64,000 nt of DNA from Actinomycetales bacterium (GCA_016710645.1 JADJVI010000009.1:38424-102423); one strand, 5' to 3'. Shown: positions 18,576 to 28,387, numbered from the stretch's first letter. Numbers and translations are program-made. The notes: generated from the letters alone by a model not told the origin.

Positions 18576-21500
18576 GCGATGTCGGCGCAGGTCTTCGCTA
18601 CAGCGCCACCGACTTGGCGCTGGCCCTCGGGCTCCCGCACGCCCCGACCCGTGAGCAGGCCGCGATCATCGAGGCGCCGCTGGAGTCCATGCTCGTCATT
18701 GCGGGCGCGGGCAGCGGCAAGACCGAGACGATGGCGGCCCGGGTCGTGTGGCTCGTCGCCAACGGCCTGGTCGCCCCGGAGGAGGTGCTCGGACTCACCT
18801 TCACCCGCAAAGCCGCTGGTGAACTGGCCGAACGCATCACGGGACGGCTGCGCATGTTGGCTCGCCTCGAAGGTCACAGCCGCGGGGTGGACAGCGACGG
18901 TGCCGAAGTGCTCGAAGGAACCGCCACCGTGGCCACCTACCACTCGTATGCCGGTCGCCTCGTCGGCGAGTACGGCCTGCGGCTCGGCATCGAGCCCGAC
19001 GCCCGGCTGCTGTCGGAGGCGGCGTCCTGGCAATACGCCGCGGAAGCTGTCGCGCGCTATGACGGTGACCTCACCCTGATGAGCCAGGCTGAGCGCACCG
19101 CCGTGGCGGCCGTTGTCGATCTGGCGGGCGAGATGGCCGAACATCTGCTGACGACGGCCGACGTCGACGCCGAGATCGACCGCGTCCTCACCGCGATCAA
19201 GGGCACTCCCGCCAAGAGCGGCCGCAGCGCCCTCCCAGCAGGGCTCAAAGACATGGTCACCGCGCTGCAAAACCGCAAGTCCTTGCTGCCGATCGTCGAT
19301 CGCTTCGCGGCGCTCAAGCGCTCCCGGGACGCCCTGGACTTCACCGACCAGATCGCGCGGGCCGCCGAGCTGGCCTCCCGGCATCCCGATATCGGGGCGG
19401 CCCAGCGGCGGCGCTACCGCGTGATCCTCCTCGACGAGTTCCAGGACACCTCCGAAGCGCAGCTCGTCTTGCTGCGCGACCTCTTTGTCGCGAACGAGGA
19501 CTCGGTCCCGGTGACCGCCGTCGGCGACCCGCATCAGTCCATCTACGGGTGGCGCGGAGCGAGCGCGACGACGCTGGCCAGGTTCCCGGCGGAGTTCCGA
19601 GCCGGCCCGACACCGGTGCCGGTTGTGCCGCTGAGCACGAGCTGGCGCAACGACCCGGTCATCCTCGCGATCGCCAACAGTCTCTCCGACCCCCTGCGCG
19701 CTGGGTCGCGCGTGGCGGTTCCGAGCCTGGTTTCCCGGCCGAGCGCTGGTCCGGGATCGGTGACCGTTGCGCGGCTGCACACCCAGGACGAGGAGGCCGC
19801 CTACCTCGCCGGGTGGATCGCCGCCGCCCGTTTGACGCCCGAGGTCTCGGCGGCCGTGCTGTGTCGCAAGCGGTCTCAGTTTGCCCCGATCATGGCCGCG
19901 CTGGAGGCCGCGGAGGTCCCCTACGAGGTCGTCGGTCTCGGTGGGCTGCTGCTCACTCCCGAGATCGTCGACCTGCTGGCGGCGCTTCGCGTCGTCGCCG
20001 ACCCCACTCGCGGCGACGCCCTGATGCGGCTGCTGTCGGGAGCGGCCTGCCGGTTGGGGATCGCCGATCTCGACGCGCTCTACGCCTGGGCCCAAGAGCG
20101 GCAACGGCAACATCGTCGTCAGGAGTCCGGCACGCTCGGATTCCATATCCCCGGTGCCGAGAGCGCCGTCCCCGATCCGGCGCTGATCGACCCCGACGAC
20201 GCAGGCCCTCGAGCGCCGCGGCTGCCCGATCTGGCGGCCGAATCCCAGGACGTCGTCAGCATCGCCGAGGCCGTCGAAGACCTGCCTCCACCTGGCTGGG
20301 TCGGTCCGGCCGGCCAACGGCTCTCCCCGGCCGTCCGCGATCGGGTCGTCTGGCTTGCAGGAGCGCTGCGCCAGTTGCGGTCCCAAGCCGGTATGCCGTT
20401 GGCCGAGTTGGTCGGTGAGGCCGAGCGGGCGCTCGGTCTCGATATCGAGGTGCTTGCGCGGCACGAATACACCGCAGCCGCCGCGAGAGCCCACCTCGAT
20501 GCCTTCACCGACGTGGCCGCCCAGTTCGCGTCGTCCGCAGACCGCCCCACCCTCGACGGTTTCCTCGCCTGGCTGGAGGCGGCCGAGAAGGAAGAGCGGG
20601 GCCTCGAACGTGGCACCTTGGAGCCCACCCCGGGCGCTGTGCAGATCCTCACCGTCCATGCCGCGAAGGGGCTGGAATGGGATGTCGTGGCGATCCCGGG
20701 CCTGGTCGCCGGCACTTTCCCGGCACGCGATGGCGGCGTCACCTCCAAACCGATCAGCGGGGCCGACCCGGAGCATGGCTGGGAGGTTGCAGCTCCGAAC
20801 GCGGCAGGATGGACGATCGGCGCCAGCGGCGTCCCCTATCGACTACGCGGCGACCGGGACGGGCTTCCGATGCTTGAGGTGCACGGAGCGGTCGACCTGC
20901 CCGCGCTTGAGCAACGACGAGTGGAGTTCCGCAAGGCAGAAGGGGCGCGGGGACTCCTGGAGGAACGCCGCCTCGCTTATGTCGCCACCACCCGCGCGAG
21001 GTCACGCCTGCTGCTGACCGCTCACGTTTGGGGCACCCAGGCGACGCCGCGGGTGACCTCAGAGTTTCTCCGGGAGGTCCTCGCCGCCGCCGGACGCGAG
21101 GACGACGCCACCGTCACCCTCGGCATGACCACAGGGCCGGGCGGGGTCGCCGTCGACGTCGCGCGCTGGGACCCCATGCCCGCCCCGGATGAGCCACTGG
21201 TCAATCCCGTCACCGCCACGCCGGTGGAGGTGTTGTGGCCGGTCGACCCCTTCACCGAGCGTCGCGCCACCATTGACCGATCCCTGGCGCGCGTGCGCGC
21301 CGAGATCGATCGCCTCGACGAGTCAACCCACCCGACGGCGGAAGCGTCGTGGCCGGTGGCGGCGCTCGTCGCACCGCGTGCGGGCAGCACCCACGACCCG
21401 TATGCCGCCGACGCCACCCTCTTGCTCGCTGAGATCACCGCGTCCCGGGTCTCCCAGCCGGTCCAGGTCGAGATTCCCGCCCACCTGAGCGCCTCTGACG

Positions 21501-22063
21501 TGGTGGGCCTGGCCGCCGATCCCAGCGCCTTCGCTGCCTCCCGTCGCCGGCCGATGCCCACGGCCCCTGCCGTCGCCGCCCGGCGTGGCACGGCCTTCCA
21601 TGCCTGGGTCGAGCAGCACTATCGCAGTGCGGCCCTCGTCGACGTCGACGAACTACCCGGCTGGGCCGACGACGACGCGGCCGATGACGAGGCGCTGCCC
21701 CGCCTGCAAGCCGCGTTCCTCGCCAGCGAGTGGGCCACCCGGACGCCCCTGGAGGTGGAGATCGCCGTGGAGACCGTCATCGATGGCCTGGCCGTCCGGG
21801 GCCGGATCGATGCCGTCTTCTCCCGACCCGACGGCGGCGTCACCATCGTCGACTGGAAGACCGGAGCACCTCCCGGCCCGGCAGCTGCGAGGGTCCGTGC
21901 ACTGCAGCTGGGCGCCTACGCCCTGGCCTATGCCCGGCTGCGGGGACTCGCGGTCGATCAGGTCGACGGTGCCTTCTACTACGCGGCGACGGGCGAAACC
22001 GTCTACCCGGAGTTGCCGTCCGAGTCCGATCTCGTCGGGGTGTTGCGAGCCGTGCCCGGCTGA
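18572..22063 (+). CDS. adnB: AdnB-like helicase-nuclease subunit
   Basis: A 1163-residue partner of AdnA. Canonical SF1A motifs are visible: AGAGSGKT (I), LGLTFTRKAAGELAERI (Ia), LLDEFQDT (II), GDPHQSIYGWRGA (III), VHAAKGLEWDVV (V) and YVATTRARSRLL (VI). The C-terminal nuclease has GRIDAVF and VDWKTGAPPG but no Fe-S cysteines. The GTG start overlaps adnA. The last 61 bp are overlapped by the convergent phosphotransferase-like gene, so one of the two 3' ends is under dual coding constraint. Confidence 0.92.
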   Translation: MSDVGAGLRYSATDLALALGLPHAPTREQAAIIEAPLESMLVIAGAGSGKTETMAARVVWLVANGLVAPEEVLGLTFTRKAAGELAERITGRLRMLARLEGHSRGVDSDGAEVLEGTATVATYHSYAGRLVGEYGLRLGIEPDARLLSEAASWQYAAEAVARYDGDLTLMSQAERTAVAAVVDLAGEMAEHLLTTADVDAEIDRVLTAIKGTPAKSGRSALPAGLKDMVTALQNRKSLLPIVDRFAALKRSRDALDFTDQIARAAELASRHPDIGAAQRRRYRVILLDEFQDTSEAQLVLLRDLFVANEDSVPVTAVGDPHQSIYGWRGASATTLARFPAEFRAGPTPVPVVPLSTSWRNDPVILAIANSLSDPLRAGSRVAVPSLVSRPSAGPGSVTVARLHTQDEEAAYLAGWIAAARLTPEVSAAVLCRKRSQFAPIMAALEAAEVPYEVVGLGGLLLTPEIVDLLAALRVVADPTRGDALMRLLSGAACRLGIADLDALYAWAQERQRQHRRQESGTLGFHIPGAESAVPDPALIDPDDAGPRAPRLPDLAAESQDVVSIAEAVEDLPPPGWVGPAGQRLSPAVRDRVVWLAGALRQLRSQAGMPLAELVGEAERALGLDIEVLARHEYTAAAARAHLDAFTDVAAQFASSADRPTLDGFLAWLEAAEKEERGLERGTLEPTPGAVQILTVHAAKGLEWDVVAIPGLVAGTFPARDGGVTSKPISGADPEHGWEVAAPNAAGWTIGASGVPYRLRGDRDGLPMLEVHGAVDLPALEQRRVEFRKAEGARGLLEERRLAYVATTRARSRLLLTAHVWGTQATPRVTSEFLREVLAAAGREDDATVTLGMTTGPGGVAVDVARWDPMPAPDEPLVNPVTATPVEVLWPVDPFTERRATIDRSLARVRAEIDRLDESTHPTAEASWPVAALVAPRAGSTHDPYAADATLLLAEITASRVSQPVQVEIPAHLSASDVVGLAADPSAFAASRRRPMPTAPAVAARRGTAFHAWVEQHYRSAALVDVDELPGWADDDAADDEALPRLQAAFLASEWATRTPLEVEIAVETVIDGLAVRGRIDAVFSRPDGGVTIVDWKTGAPPGPAAARVRALQLGAYALAYARLRGLAVDQVDGAFYYAATGETVYPELPSESDLVGVLRAVPG

Positions 22064-23223
22064 GCGTCCGAAGTTGGCTCGGCCGCGTGCTCGTCCTCCG
22101 TGGCCAGTCGTCCGCCTGCGGTCGCGCTGGTCAACTCGTCCGGCGACAACTCCGTGGTGGCGTCGGTGTCGAACGACTGAGTCGGTCCGCCGTCGTCAGC
22201 GTGCCCCTCGGACGCCTGCACGCGGGCGTCCGGCGCGATGTCGGCGGCGATGACGACGGGTTTGGCGGGAGCCGCCGCAGGAGGAGGCGGCAAGAGGTCG
22301 TCCTCGTGCACGTGCTCGGCCAATCGGCGCAACCGGCCCGCGCCCCACCGGACTCGTTCGGGCTGCCCGGCCGACACCGCGGCCAGGAGATCGTGCAACT
22401 GGGCCAGTTCGCCGGCAAGACGGGCCCGGCGCCGTAGTTGGGCGTCGGGGCGGTCGATGCGCGAGTTGGCATAGGCCTCGAAGACCGACTCGATGGCTGC
22501 GGGGGAGGCCTCTGAGCACAGGGCAGCGAAATCGTCGGCCGGATCGGCGATCATCGCCTGCTCCCAGCCGGTGATCCCCCGGATCTGGGCCGTTGCGGCA
22601 TCCTGTGGGTCGGAGAAGGTCGCGAGCATGACCTGCCCTCGGATGGCGCCATGCACCGGGGTGGGAGCGAACCGCCACAGGGTGACGTCGTCCAGCGCGC
22701 GCTCCCAGCGTGAGAGCAACGTCGCGGGAATGTGTCCGGTGCTGGCGCCACGGTCGAGGTCGGCGAGGCGTCGGGTGCGGTAGCTCTCGGCGTCGTAGAC
22801 CGGCATACCAGCGTCGTCGACGATGCCTCGATCGAGGTTGTGGATCGCCGCGATGGCGCGCCCGATCTGGACGGCTAGCCCAGGCCCGGGGGGGATCGCC
22901 GAGAAGTCCAGCGGCGTGCCCGGCAGGGCGGCATACACGGCGGCTCGGCCCTCCGGGACCGGCGCGAATCCCTTGGGCACGGGCACCTGAAACGGCAGTC
23001 GACGGGCCAGGACCGCGAGCAACCCTGCCGAGGCGTCGAGCGCCGCACCGGCCGCCGTCGTCGCGGGCGCCCGGACCACCCAGTGCCGATCCTGGGCGTC
23101 GACGACAAATGCGACATCCACCGGCAGGGTTGAATCGCCAAGGACGGCGCGGACGGTGACCGGATCGAGCCCGGGGACGGCCGTGCTGGCCAGGGCGGCG
23201 AGGTACTCGGGGGTGCGGCTCAC
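22003..23223 (-). CDS. aminoglycoside/macrolide phosphotransferase-like protein, probably catalytically dead
   Basis: A 406-residue protein with an APH/Mph-like kinase fold over about residues 20-260: an N-lobe, then VHGAIRGQVML where active enzymes have HGDLxxxN, then GWEQAMIADPADDFAAL where they have DWExxxxGDPxxDLA. Both catalytic aspartates appear replaced (A and G), so I infer a pseudokinase. The last 110 residues are a Pro/Ala/Asp/Thr-rich disordered tail that overlaps adnB in antisense. It starts at GTG 23223, divergent from nudC. Function unknown; a resistance role is unlikely without the aspartates. Confidence 0.75.
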   Translation of the reverse strand: MSRTPEYLAALASTAVPGLDPVTVRAVLGDSTLPVDVAFVVDAQDRHWVVRAPATTAAGAALDASAGLLAVLARRLPFQVPVPKGFAPVPEGRAAVYAALPGTPLDFSAIPPGPGLAVQIGRAIAAIHNLDRGIVDDAGMPVYDAESYRTRRLADLDRGASTGHIPATLLSRWERALDDVTLWRFAPTPVHGAIRGQVMLATFSDPQDAATAQIRGITGWEQAMIADPADDFAALCSEASPAAIESVFEAYANSRIDRPDAQLRRRARLAGELAQLHDLLAAVSAGQPERVRWGAGRLRRLAEHVHEDDLLPPPPAAAPAKPVVIAADIAPDARVQASEGHADDGGPTQSFDTDATTELSPDELTSATAGGRLATEDEHAAEPTSDAQPGTARNTPTRSDSDGNSG

Positions 23224-23252
23224 GCGTCCACGGTATGCCGTGCAGGCGCCCC

Positions 23253-23258
23253 TACAGT
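23253..23258 (+). promoter_or_regulatory. -10 element, leaderless promoter of nudC
   Basis: TACAGT, 7 nt before GTG 23266. A copy of the GTATGCCG repeat lies about 20 nt upstream, where the -35 would be. Confidence 0.5.
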
Positions 23259-23265
23259 GGAGGCC

Positions 23266-24243
23266 GTGACCGACCGCGCCGAGAGCCTGCCGGGACTGGC
23301 CCTGTCAAGGGCGGTCCTCGACCGCGCGGCATACCGGCGCAGTGAGCCCGATCTCGTGCCGCGGCTGCTGGCCGATCCGCGGACCCGGGTGTACGAGGTG
23401 CGCGGTGACCGGATGCGGATGGTCCAGGAGCCCACCCCGCACCTGCCGTGGCGCGCGCCCGAGCCCGGCGACGCCGAGCGGTTGGCCTTCTACCTCGGCG
23501 AGATCCCCAAGGGCGTCAGCCCCGATCGGGACGGCCCTCACGCAGTGAGCGTCGTGGCGGTCGTCAAACCGGTCGTCGATACCGATCCGGGCGGATCGGA
23601 ATGGGACGACTCGCCCTCGTGGGTCACCCTGCGCCAGGCTGGGGCGCTGCTCCCGGACCTCGATGCGGGGATCTTCACGGCGGCGGTCGCCCTGGCGAAC
23701 TGGCACGGCGCCCATGGCTGTTGCTCACGCTGTGGGGCCACCACGAAGCCCGCGGCGGGCGGCTGGATCCGGGTCTGCTCTCAGGACGGCTCCGAGCACT
23801 ACCCGCGCACCGACCCCGCGGTCATCATGGCGGTGCGGGACGCCGAAGACCGGATGCTCTTCGGCCGGGGCGTGACCTGGCCGGTCAACCAGTACTCAAT
23901 GCTCGCCGGATTCGTCGAGCCCGGCGAATCGCTAGAGGCGGCCGTGATCCGAGAAGTCTTCGAGGAGAGCGGGATTCGTGCCGACCAGGTGCGCTACCTG
24001 GGCAGCCAGCCGTGGCCCTTTCCCTCGTCGCTGATGATTGCGATGGAAGCGCTCGCCCTGACCACCGAGATCCGGCACGATCCGGTGGAACTCGCGGAGG
24101 CCCGCTGGATGACCCGCGAGGCCTACCGGAAGGCGTTGCAGGCCGGGGAGATTCGAGTGCCGACGGGGATATCGGTGGCCCGCCGAATCATCGAACGTTG
24201 GCTCGGCGAATCAGTCGAGGACGCCGCGGCAGCCACCGGCTGA
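23266..24243 (+). CDS. nudC: NudC: NAD+ diphosphatase / RNA de-NADding Nudix hydrolase
   Basis: A 325-residue Nudix enzyme. The zinc-ribbon (CCSRCGATTKP then RVCSQDG) is followed by HYPRTDPAVI, the Nudix box GFVEPGESLEAAVIREVFEESGI, and the NudC-specific SQPWPFPSS. It cleaves NAD(H) to NMN(H) and AMP and can remove NAD caps from RNA. The ribbon shows three of the four usual cysteines; the fourth position is Asp. I chose GTG 23266 from the leaderless -10; GTG 23257 lies inside that element. Confidence 0.93.
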   Translation: MTDRAESLPGLALSRAVLDRAAYRRSEPDLVPRLLADPRTRVYEVRGDRMRMVQEPTPHLPWRAPEPGDAERLAFYLGEIPKGVSPDRDGPHAVSVVAVVKPVVDTDPGGSEWDDSPSWVTLRQAGALLPDLDAGIFTAAVALANWHGAHGCCSRCGATTKPAAGGWIRVCSQDGSEHYPRTDPAVIMAVRDAEDRMLFGRGVTWPVNQYSMLAGFVEPGESLEAAVIREVFEESGIRADQVRYLGSQPWPFPSSLMIAMEALALTTEIRHDPVELAEARWMTREAYRKALQAGEIRVPTGISVARRIIERWLGESVEDAAAATG

Positions 24244-24265
24244 TCTCCTCAGCACTGCCATCTCC

Positions 24266-24544
24266 TCAGCGCTGCAACGCTGCCTTGACGGCACCGATGG
24301 AGGGGTTCGTGGCGACCGATCCGTCGGGATACACCAAGGTCGGCACCGTCTGGTTGCCTCCGTTGACCGACATGACCACATCGGCGGCCTCGGGGAGCTG
24401 CTCGATGTCGACCTCGGTGATCCCGATGTTCTCGCGCTGCAGTTGCGCCTTGAGGCGTCGGCAGTATCCGCACCACGTCGTGGTGAACATCGTCACGCTG
24501 CCGGCAGCGGGCACGAAGGGCGCAAGAGCGTCGGGCGTGGACAT
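24266..24544 (-). CDS. mrx1: mycoredoxin-1-like glutaredoxin
   Basis: A 92-residue thioredoxin-fold protein with the active site TTWCGYCRRLK near residue 25 and a TVPTLVYPDGS cis-proline loop. Mycoredoxins reduce mycothiol mixed disulfides in actinobacteria and have this CGYC signature; the homologue lies next to uvrD2 in M. tuberculosis too. ATG 24544 follows an AGGAGG ribosome site. The longer upstream frame is not part of the fold. The 227-bp gap to the divergent ppk2 gene holds their promoters and one GTATGCCG repeat. Confidence 0.9.
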   Translation of the reverse strand: MSTPDALAPFVPAAGSVTMFTTTWCGYCRRLKAQLQRENIGITEVDIEQLPEAADVVMSVNGGNQTVPTLVYPDGSVATNPSIGAVKAALQR

Positions 24545-24771
24545 GATCCTCCTGGTGGACAACGTTGCCGGCGTCAACACACCACCGGGAGAGCCTCTTC
24601 CCCGCGTGCGGCCGCTCGCGACAGCGAGGGACCTGGATGGGACCGACAAGCGCGGAAAGTCTCGGAGTCTAGGGGCCCGCGCGGCCGGTCGGTAGGCCCG
24701 CCGCCCCCGGCAAACACGAGATGAACGGCATACCGAATCCGGGGGAGACGTGAGGCCCTGAAACTGGAACA

Positions 24772-25864
24772 ATGCCCCGCATGGGCAAGTACACCGCTAA
24801 CGGCACCCGCAAACTCGACACCCTGACCTACGAAGCCGAACTCAAGCGCCTGCAGGCCGAACTCGTGACCATGCAGCAGTGGGTCATCGAGACCGGGTCG
24901 CGCCTGGTCGTGCTCTTCGAGGGCCGCGACGCAGCCGGCAAGGGGTCGGCCATCAAGCGGATGACCGAATACCTCAACCCCCGCCAGGCCCGGATCGCCG
25001 CGCTCCCGGCCCCCACCGAGCGCCAGAAGACCCAGTGGTACTTTCAGCGTTACGTCGAGCACCTGCCAGCCGCCGGTGAGATCGTGCTCTTCGACCGGTC
25101 CTGGTACAACCGCGCTGGCGTCGAGCACGTGATGGGCTTCTGCACCGACGTCGAGTACGCCCGCTTCCTGCGCCAGGCGCCGTCCTTCGAGCGGATGCTC
25201 ATCGACGACGGCATCATGCTGCGCAAGTACTGGTTCTCGGTCAGCGACGTCGAGCAAGAGGCCCGGTTCCGCTCGCGCGCGCTCGACCCGATGCGCCGCT
25301 GGAAGTTGTCCCCGATGGACATGCAGTCCATCACCCGATGGGAGGACTACTCGCGGGCCAAGGACACCATGATGCAGTTCACCGACATCTCCGACTCGCC
25401 CTGGTACACCGTCGAGTCCGAGGACAAGAAGGCCTCCCGCCTCAACGTCATCGCGCACCTGCTCTCGACGGTGCCCTACGAGGCGCTGTCACCCAAGCCG
25501 GTCGAGATCCCGCGCCGCCCGGACGCCGTCGGTTACGCGCGGCCGCCGCGCGAGTCCAACCGCTATGTGCCCGACCACGCGCACAGCCTCGAGATCGTCG
25601 AGCCCAAGGCCAAAGCGAAGGCCAAGGGCAAGGGGCGGAGACAAGGACAAGCACAAGGCCAAGGACGCTCCTGCAGCGGCCGAGACCTCGGCACCGGCCG
25701 AAGCATCCGCTGTGGCCCCGGCCGCTGCTGCTGCGGCGCCCGCTGCGGCGCCCGCCGCGGCGCCCGCAGCTCCCAAGCCTGCCGCCAAGACCGCGCACAA
25801 AGCCGCGCCGGCTGCCGCCCCCGCCGCCGCGGACGCACCGGCCAAGGACGACGCCCAGGGCTGA
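24772..25864 (+). CDS. ppk2: polyphosphate kinase 2 (PPK2), C-terminal tail frameshifted
   Basis: Residues 1-285 are a complete PPK2 domain: Walker A FEGRDAAGKGSAIKR near residue 50, then the DRSWYNRAGVEHVMGF Walker B/lid region. It transfers phosphate between polyphosphate and nucleoside diphosphates. After a Lys/Ala repeat the frame breaks in a G run at 25632-25635. As read it continues in a cysteine-rich nonsense frame to 25878; removing one G restores a Lys/Ala/Pro-rich tail ending at 25864, like a histone-H1-type basic tail. I take the restored frame as the real gene. Whether the extra G is mutation or sequencing error is open. Confidence 0.88.
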
Positions 25865-25910
25865 CCATCCAGCACTGATCCCGCCGGCGCTGCACGCGCC
25901 GCACCCTTGC

Positions 25911-25953
25911 CGCCACCCGGCATACCAGCACTGCTCCGGTATGCCGGGTGGCG
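25911..25953 (+). terminator. terminator built from an inverted GTATGCCG pair
   Basis: A perfect 16-bp stem with an 11-nt loop, 46 bp after the restored ppk2 stop. Each arm contains one copy of the overrepresented octamer, in opposite orientations. Confidence 0.7.
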
Positions 25954-26025
25954 CGTTCCCGGGTCGGCTCGCAGTGCAGTGGCCGGCCGAGCCTGTCCGA
26001 CCCCGCGCTTAGGATCGTGGTGACC

Positions 26026-28227
26026 ATGAGCCAGGCGAGCCGTCCGTCCGTCCCGCAGCGCGAGGGCCTCTCGGCTCCCGGCGCGGCGCTGGACCGTGCC
26101 GACGCGGTCTTGACCGCCCTCGACCCGGAGCAACGCGCCGTGGCCAGCGCCCCACGGGGGCCGATGTCTGTGCTGGCTGGCGCCGGCACCGGCAAGACGC
26201 GGGCGATCACCCACCGCATCGCCTATGGCGTCCACTCGGGCGCGTTGCAGGCCCAGCGAGTGCTGGCCGTGACCTTCACCGCCCGGGCCGCCGGTGAGAT
26301 GCGGGTACGGCTGCGCGAGCTCGGCGTGGGCGGAGTGCAAGCTCGCACCTTCCACGCCGCGGCGCTGCGACAGTTGCACTACTTCTGGCCACACGCGATC
26401 GGGGGCGGGGCTCCCGAGGTCCTCGCCCAGAAGGCTCCGGTCGTCGGCGAGGCGGCCGGGCGCCTGCGGCTGCAGGTCGACCGCACGACGATCCGCGACC
26501 TCGCGGCCGAGATCGAGTGGGCCAAGGTCTCGATGCTCACCCCGCAGACGTATGCCGTGGCCGCTCGCCGCGCGCGCCGCGATCCCGCGGGCATGGACGT
26601 CACGGCCATGGCGAGGGTGTGGGAGACCTACGAGGAGCGCAAGGCCGAGCGGGGGGTCATCGACTTCGAGGACGTGCTGCTGCTGACGGCCGGCATCCTG
26701 GCCGAGCGGGAGGACATCGCCCGGGTCGTGCGCGACCAGTACCGGCACTTCGTCGTCGATGAATATCAAGACGTCAACGCGCTGCAGCAACATCTGCTGG
26801 AGCTCTGGCTCGGCGGGCGCGACGACATCTGCGTGGTCGGCGACCCGGCCCAGACCATCTACTCCTTCACCGGGGCCACCCCCGAGCATCTGCTGCGCTT
26901 TCCGACCCGCTTTCCAGGGTCGAGTGTCGTGCGCTTGGTCCGCAACTACCGATCGACCCCGCAGATCGTCCACGTGGCCAACCTCGTGCTTGCGGGAGCG
27001 TCGCGCACCAACACCCCGCTGCGCGCTCAAGGCAAACCGGGGCCGGAACCCAGCCTCACGGCATACGACGACGAGCCGGCGGAGGCGGCCGGCGTGGCGA
27101 AGGAGATTCGAGCCATGCTCGACGCGGGCACTCCGGCAGGCGAAGTGGCGGTGTTGTTCCGCACCAATGCCCAGTCGGAGGCATTCGAAGCCGCGCTGAG
27201 CGAGCGCGACGTGCCCTATCTCGTGCGAGGCGGTGAGCGCTTCTTCGCCCGCCAAGAGGTGCGCGCGGCCCTGGTGCTGCTCCGCGGGGCGGTGCGCAGT
27301 GACGACGGCCAGACCCCGCTGCCCGACCTCGTCCGCGACGTCCTCGCCGGAGCCGGCTGGGCGGCGACGCCGCCAACTGCGGGTGGTGCGCTCCGGGAGC
27401 GCTGGGAGTCGCTGTCAGCCCTCGCTGCCCTCGCTGACGCGCTGGTGGCCGTCGACCCCGCGGCGCGGATGGGCCACCTGGTGGCCGACCTCGACGAACG
27501 CGCCGCCGCCCAGCACGCCCCTGCGGTGCAGGGGGTCACGCTGGCCTCGTTGCATGCTGCCAAAGGCTTGGAATGGGACGTCGTCTTCCTGGCCGGCTGC
27601 AGCGATGGCTACCTGCCGATCACCATGGCCGAAGGCGCCGCAGCGATCGAGGAGGAGCGGCGACTTCTCTATGTCGGTTTAACCCGGGCGCGCCGCGAGT
27701 TGCGCCTGTCCTGGGCCGCCGCCCGGACCCCCGGGGCTCGGCAGACTCGGCGTCCGTCCCGCTTCCTGGAGGCGGCCGCGGCCATCTTCGGGCCCGGGGC
27801 AACGCCAGCTGCCCGTGGCGGGGGCTCCGGGCGGTCCGGGGGAGGGGCGGGCGAGAGCTCCGGTCGGGCGCGCACGCCACGGCTGCCGGCCGTATGCCGT
27901 GGCTGCGGCACGCTGCTCTCGGCTGCGGCCGAGCGCAAGGTCCGCCGCTGTGCCGACTGTCCACCGACCTATGACCCCGCCCTCTTCGAGTCGCTGCGCA
28001 CTTGGCGCAGCGAGGTCGCCAGGGCCGACAAGGTGCCGGCGTTCGTCGTCTTCACCGACGCGACCCTCACGGCGATCGCCGAGGCCCGACCCGAGAGCTC
28101 CGCCGGTTTGACGGCCATTCCGGGCATCGGTGCCCGCAAGCTAGAGCTCTACGGCGACGCGGTGCTGGCCCTCGTGGCCGGAGCCGATCCCCTCGACGTT
28201 GGTCAATCAGCCTCTGCAGCAACCTGA
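26026..28227 (+). CDS. uvrD2: UvrD2: SF1 DNA helicase with HRDC domain
   Basis: A 733-residue helicase. Motor motifs: LAGAGTGKT (I), VVDEYQDVN (II), GDPAQTIYSFTGA (III), LHAAKGLEWDVV (V), YVGLTRAR (VI). A Gly/Ser linker leads to a tetracysteine motif (CRGCG ... CADC) and a C-terminal HRDC domain ending in a TAIPGIGARKLELYG hairpin. This exact architecture defines actinobacterial UvrD2, a Ku-independent 3'-5' helicase in genome maintenance. ATG 26026 is chosen because homology begins just after it and a TAGGAT -10 lies 10 nt upstream, giving a very short leader. Confidence 0.93.
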   Translation: MSQASRPSVPQREGLSAPGAALDRADAVLTALDPEQRAVASAPRGPMSVLAGAGTGKTRAITHRIAYGVHSGALQAQRVLAVTFTARAAGEMRVRLRELGVGGVQARTFHAAALRQLHYFWPHAIGGGAPEVLAQKAPVVGEAAGRLRLQVDRTTIRDLAAEIEWAKVSMLTPQTYAVAARRARRDPAGMDVTAMARVWETYEERKAERGVIDFEDVLLLTAGILAEREDIARVVRDQYRHFVVDEYQDVNALQQHLLELWLGGRDDICVVGDPAQTIYSFTGATPEHLLRFPTRFPGSSVVRLVRNYRSTPQIVHVANLVLAGASRTNTPLRAQGKPGPEPSLTAYDDEPAEAAGVAKEIRAMLDAGTPAGEVAVLFRTNAQSEAFEAALSERDVPYLVRGGERFFARQEVRAALVLLRGAVRSDDGQTPLPDLVRDVLAGAGWAATPPTAGGALRERWESLSALAALADALVAVDPAARMGHLVADLDERAAAQHAPAVQGVTLASLHAAKGLEWDVVFLAGCSDGYLPITMAEGAAAIEEERRLLYVGLTRARRELRLSWAAARTPGARQTRRPSRFLEAAAAIFGPGATPAARGGGSGRSGGGAGESSGRARTPRLPAVCRGCGTLLSAAAERKVRRCADCPPTYDPALFESLRTWRSEVARADKVPAFVVFTDATLTAIAEARPESSAGLTAIPGIGARKLELYGDAVLALVAGADPLDVGQSASAAT

Positions 28228-28282
28228 TTCATCGTCCCCTTCGGGCCGTCTCCCTCATCCAGTGGCAGTTTCGGTAATTCGG

Positions 28283-28311
28283 TTGGCGAAACGGTGGTTG
28301 GGGTTTACCCT
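28283..28311 (+). promoter_or_regulatory. whiB7 promoter with AT-rich upstream site
   Basis: TTGGCG at 28283-28288, a 17-bp spacer and TACCCT at 28306-28311 make a good sigma70-type promoter. Directly upstream of the -35 is TAATT, an AT-rich patch in GC-rich DNA; known WhiB7 targets carry an AT-rich site in that place for the protein's AT-hook, so autoregulation is likely. Expected start near 28318, about 70 nt before the leader ORF. Confidence 0.6.
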
Positions 28312-28387
28312 CGTAACCGCCTCGCTCGTCGATTGCGCGCGAGTCACCCCGAACGTCGGGCGACACCACGGAAGGAGGGTCGGTCCA

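Noticed and set aside
18299..20776. 825-residue minus-strand frame inside adnB
   Set aside because: Pure shadow of adnB; no recognisable domain and it crosses the adnA/adnB junction.
22003..23223. Macrolide or aminoglycoside resistance gene
   Set aside because: Both catalytic aspartates appear replaced, so a resistance call would be unsafe.
25489..27255. 588-residue minus-strand frame opposite ppk2 and uvrD2
   Set aside because: Shadow; it spans the ppk2 terminator and has Arg/His-rich nonsense composition.
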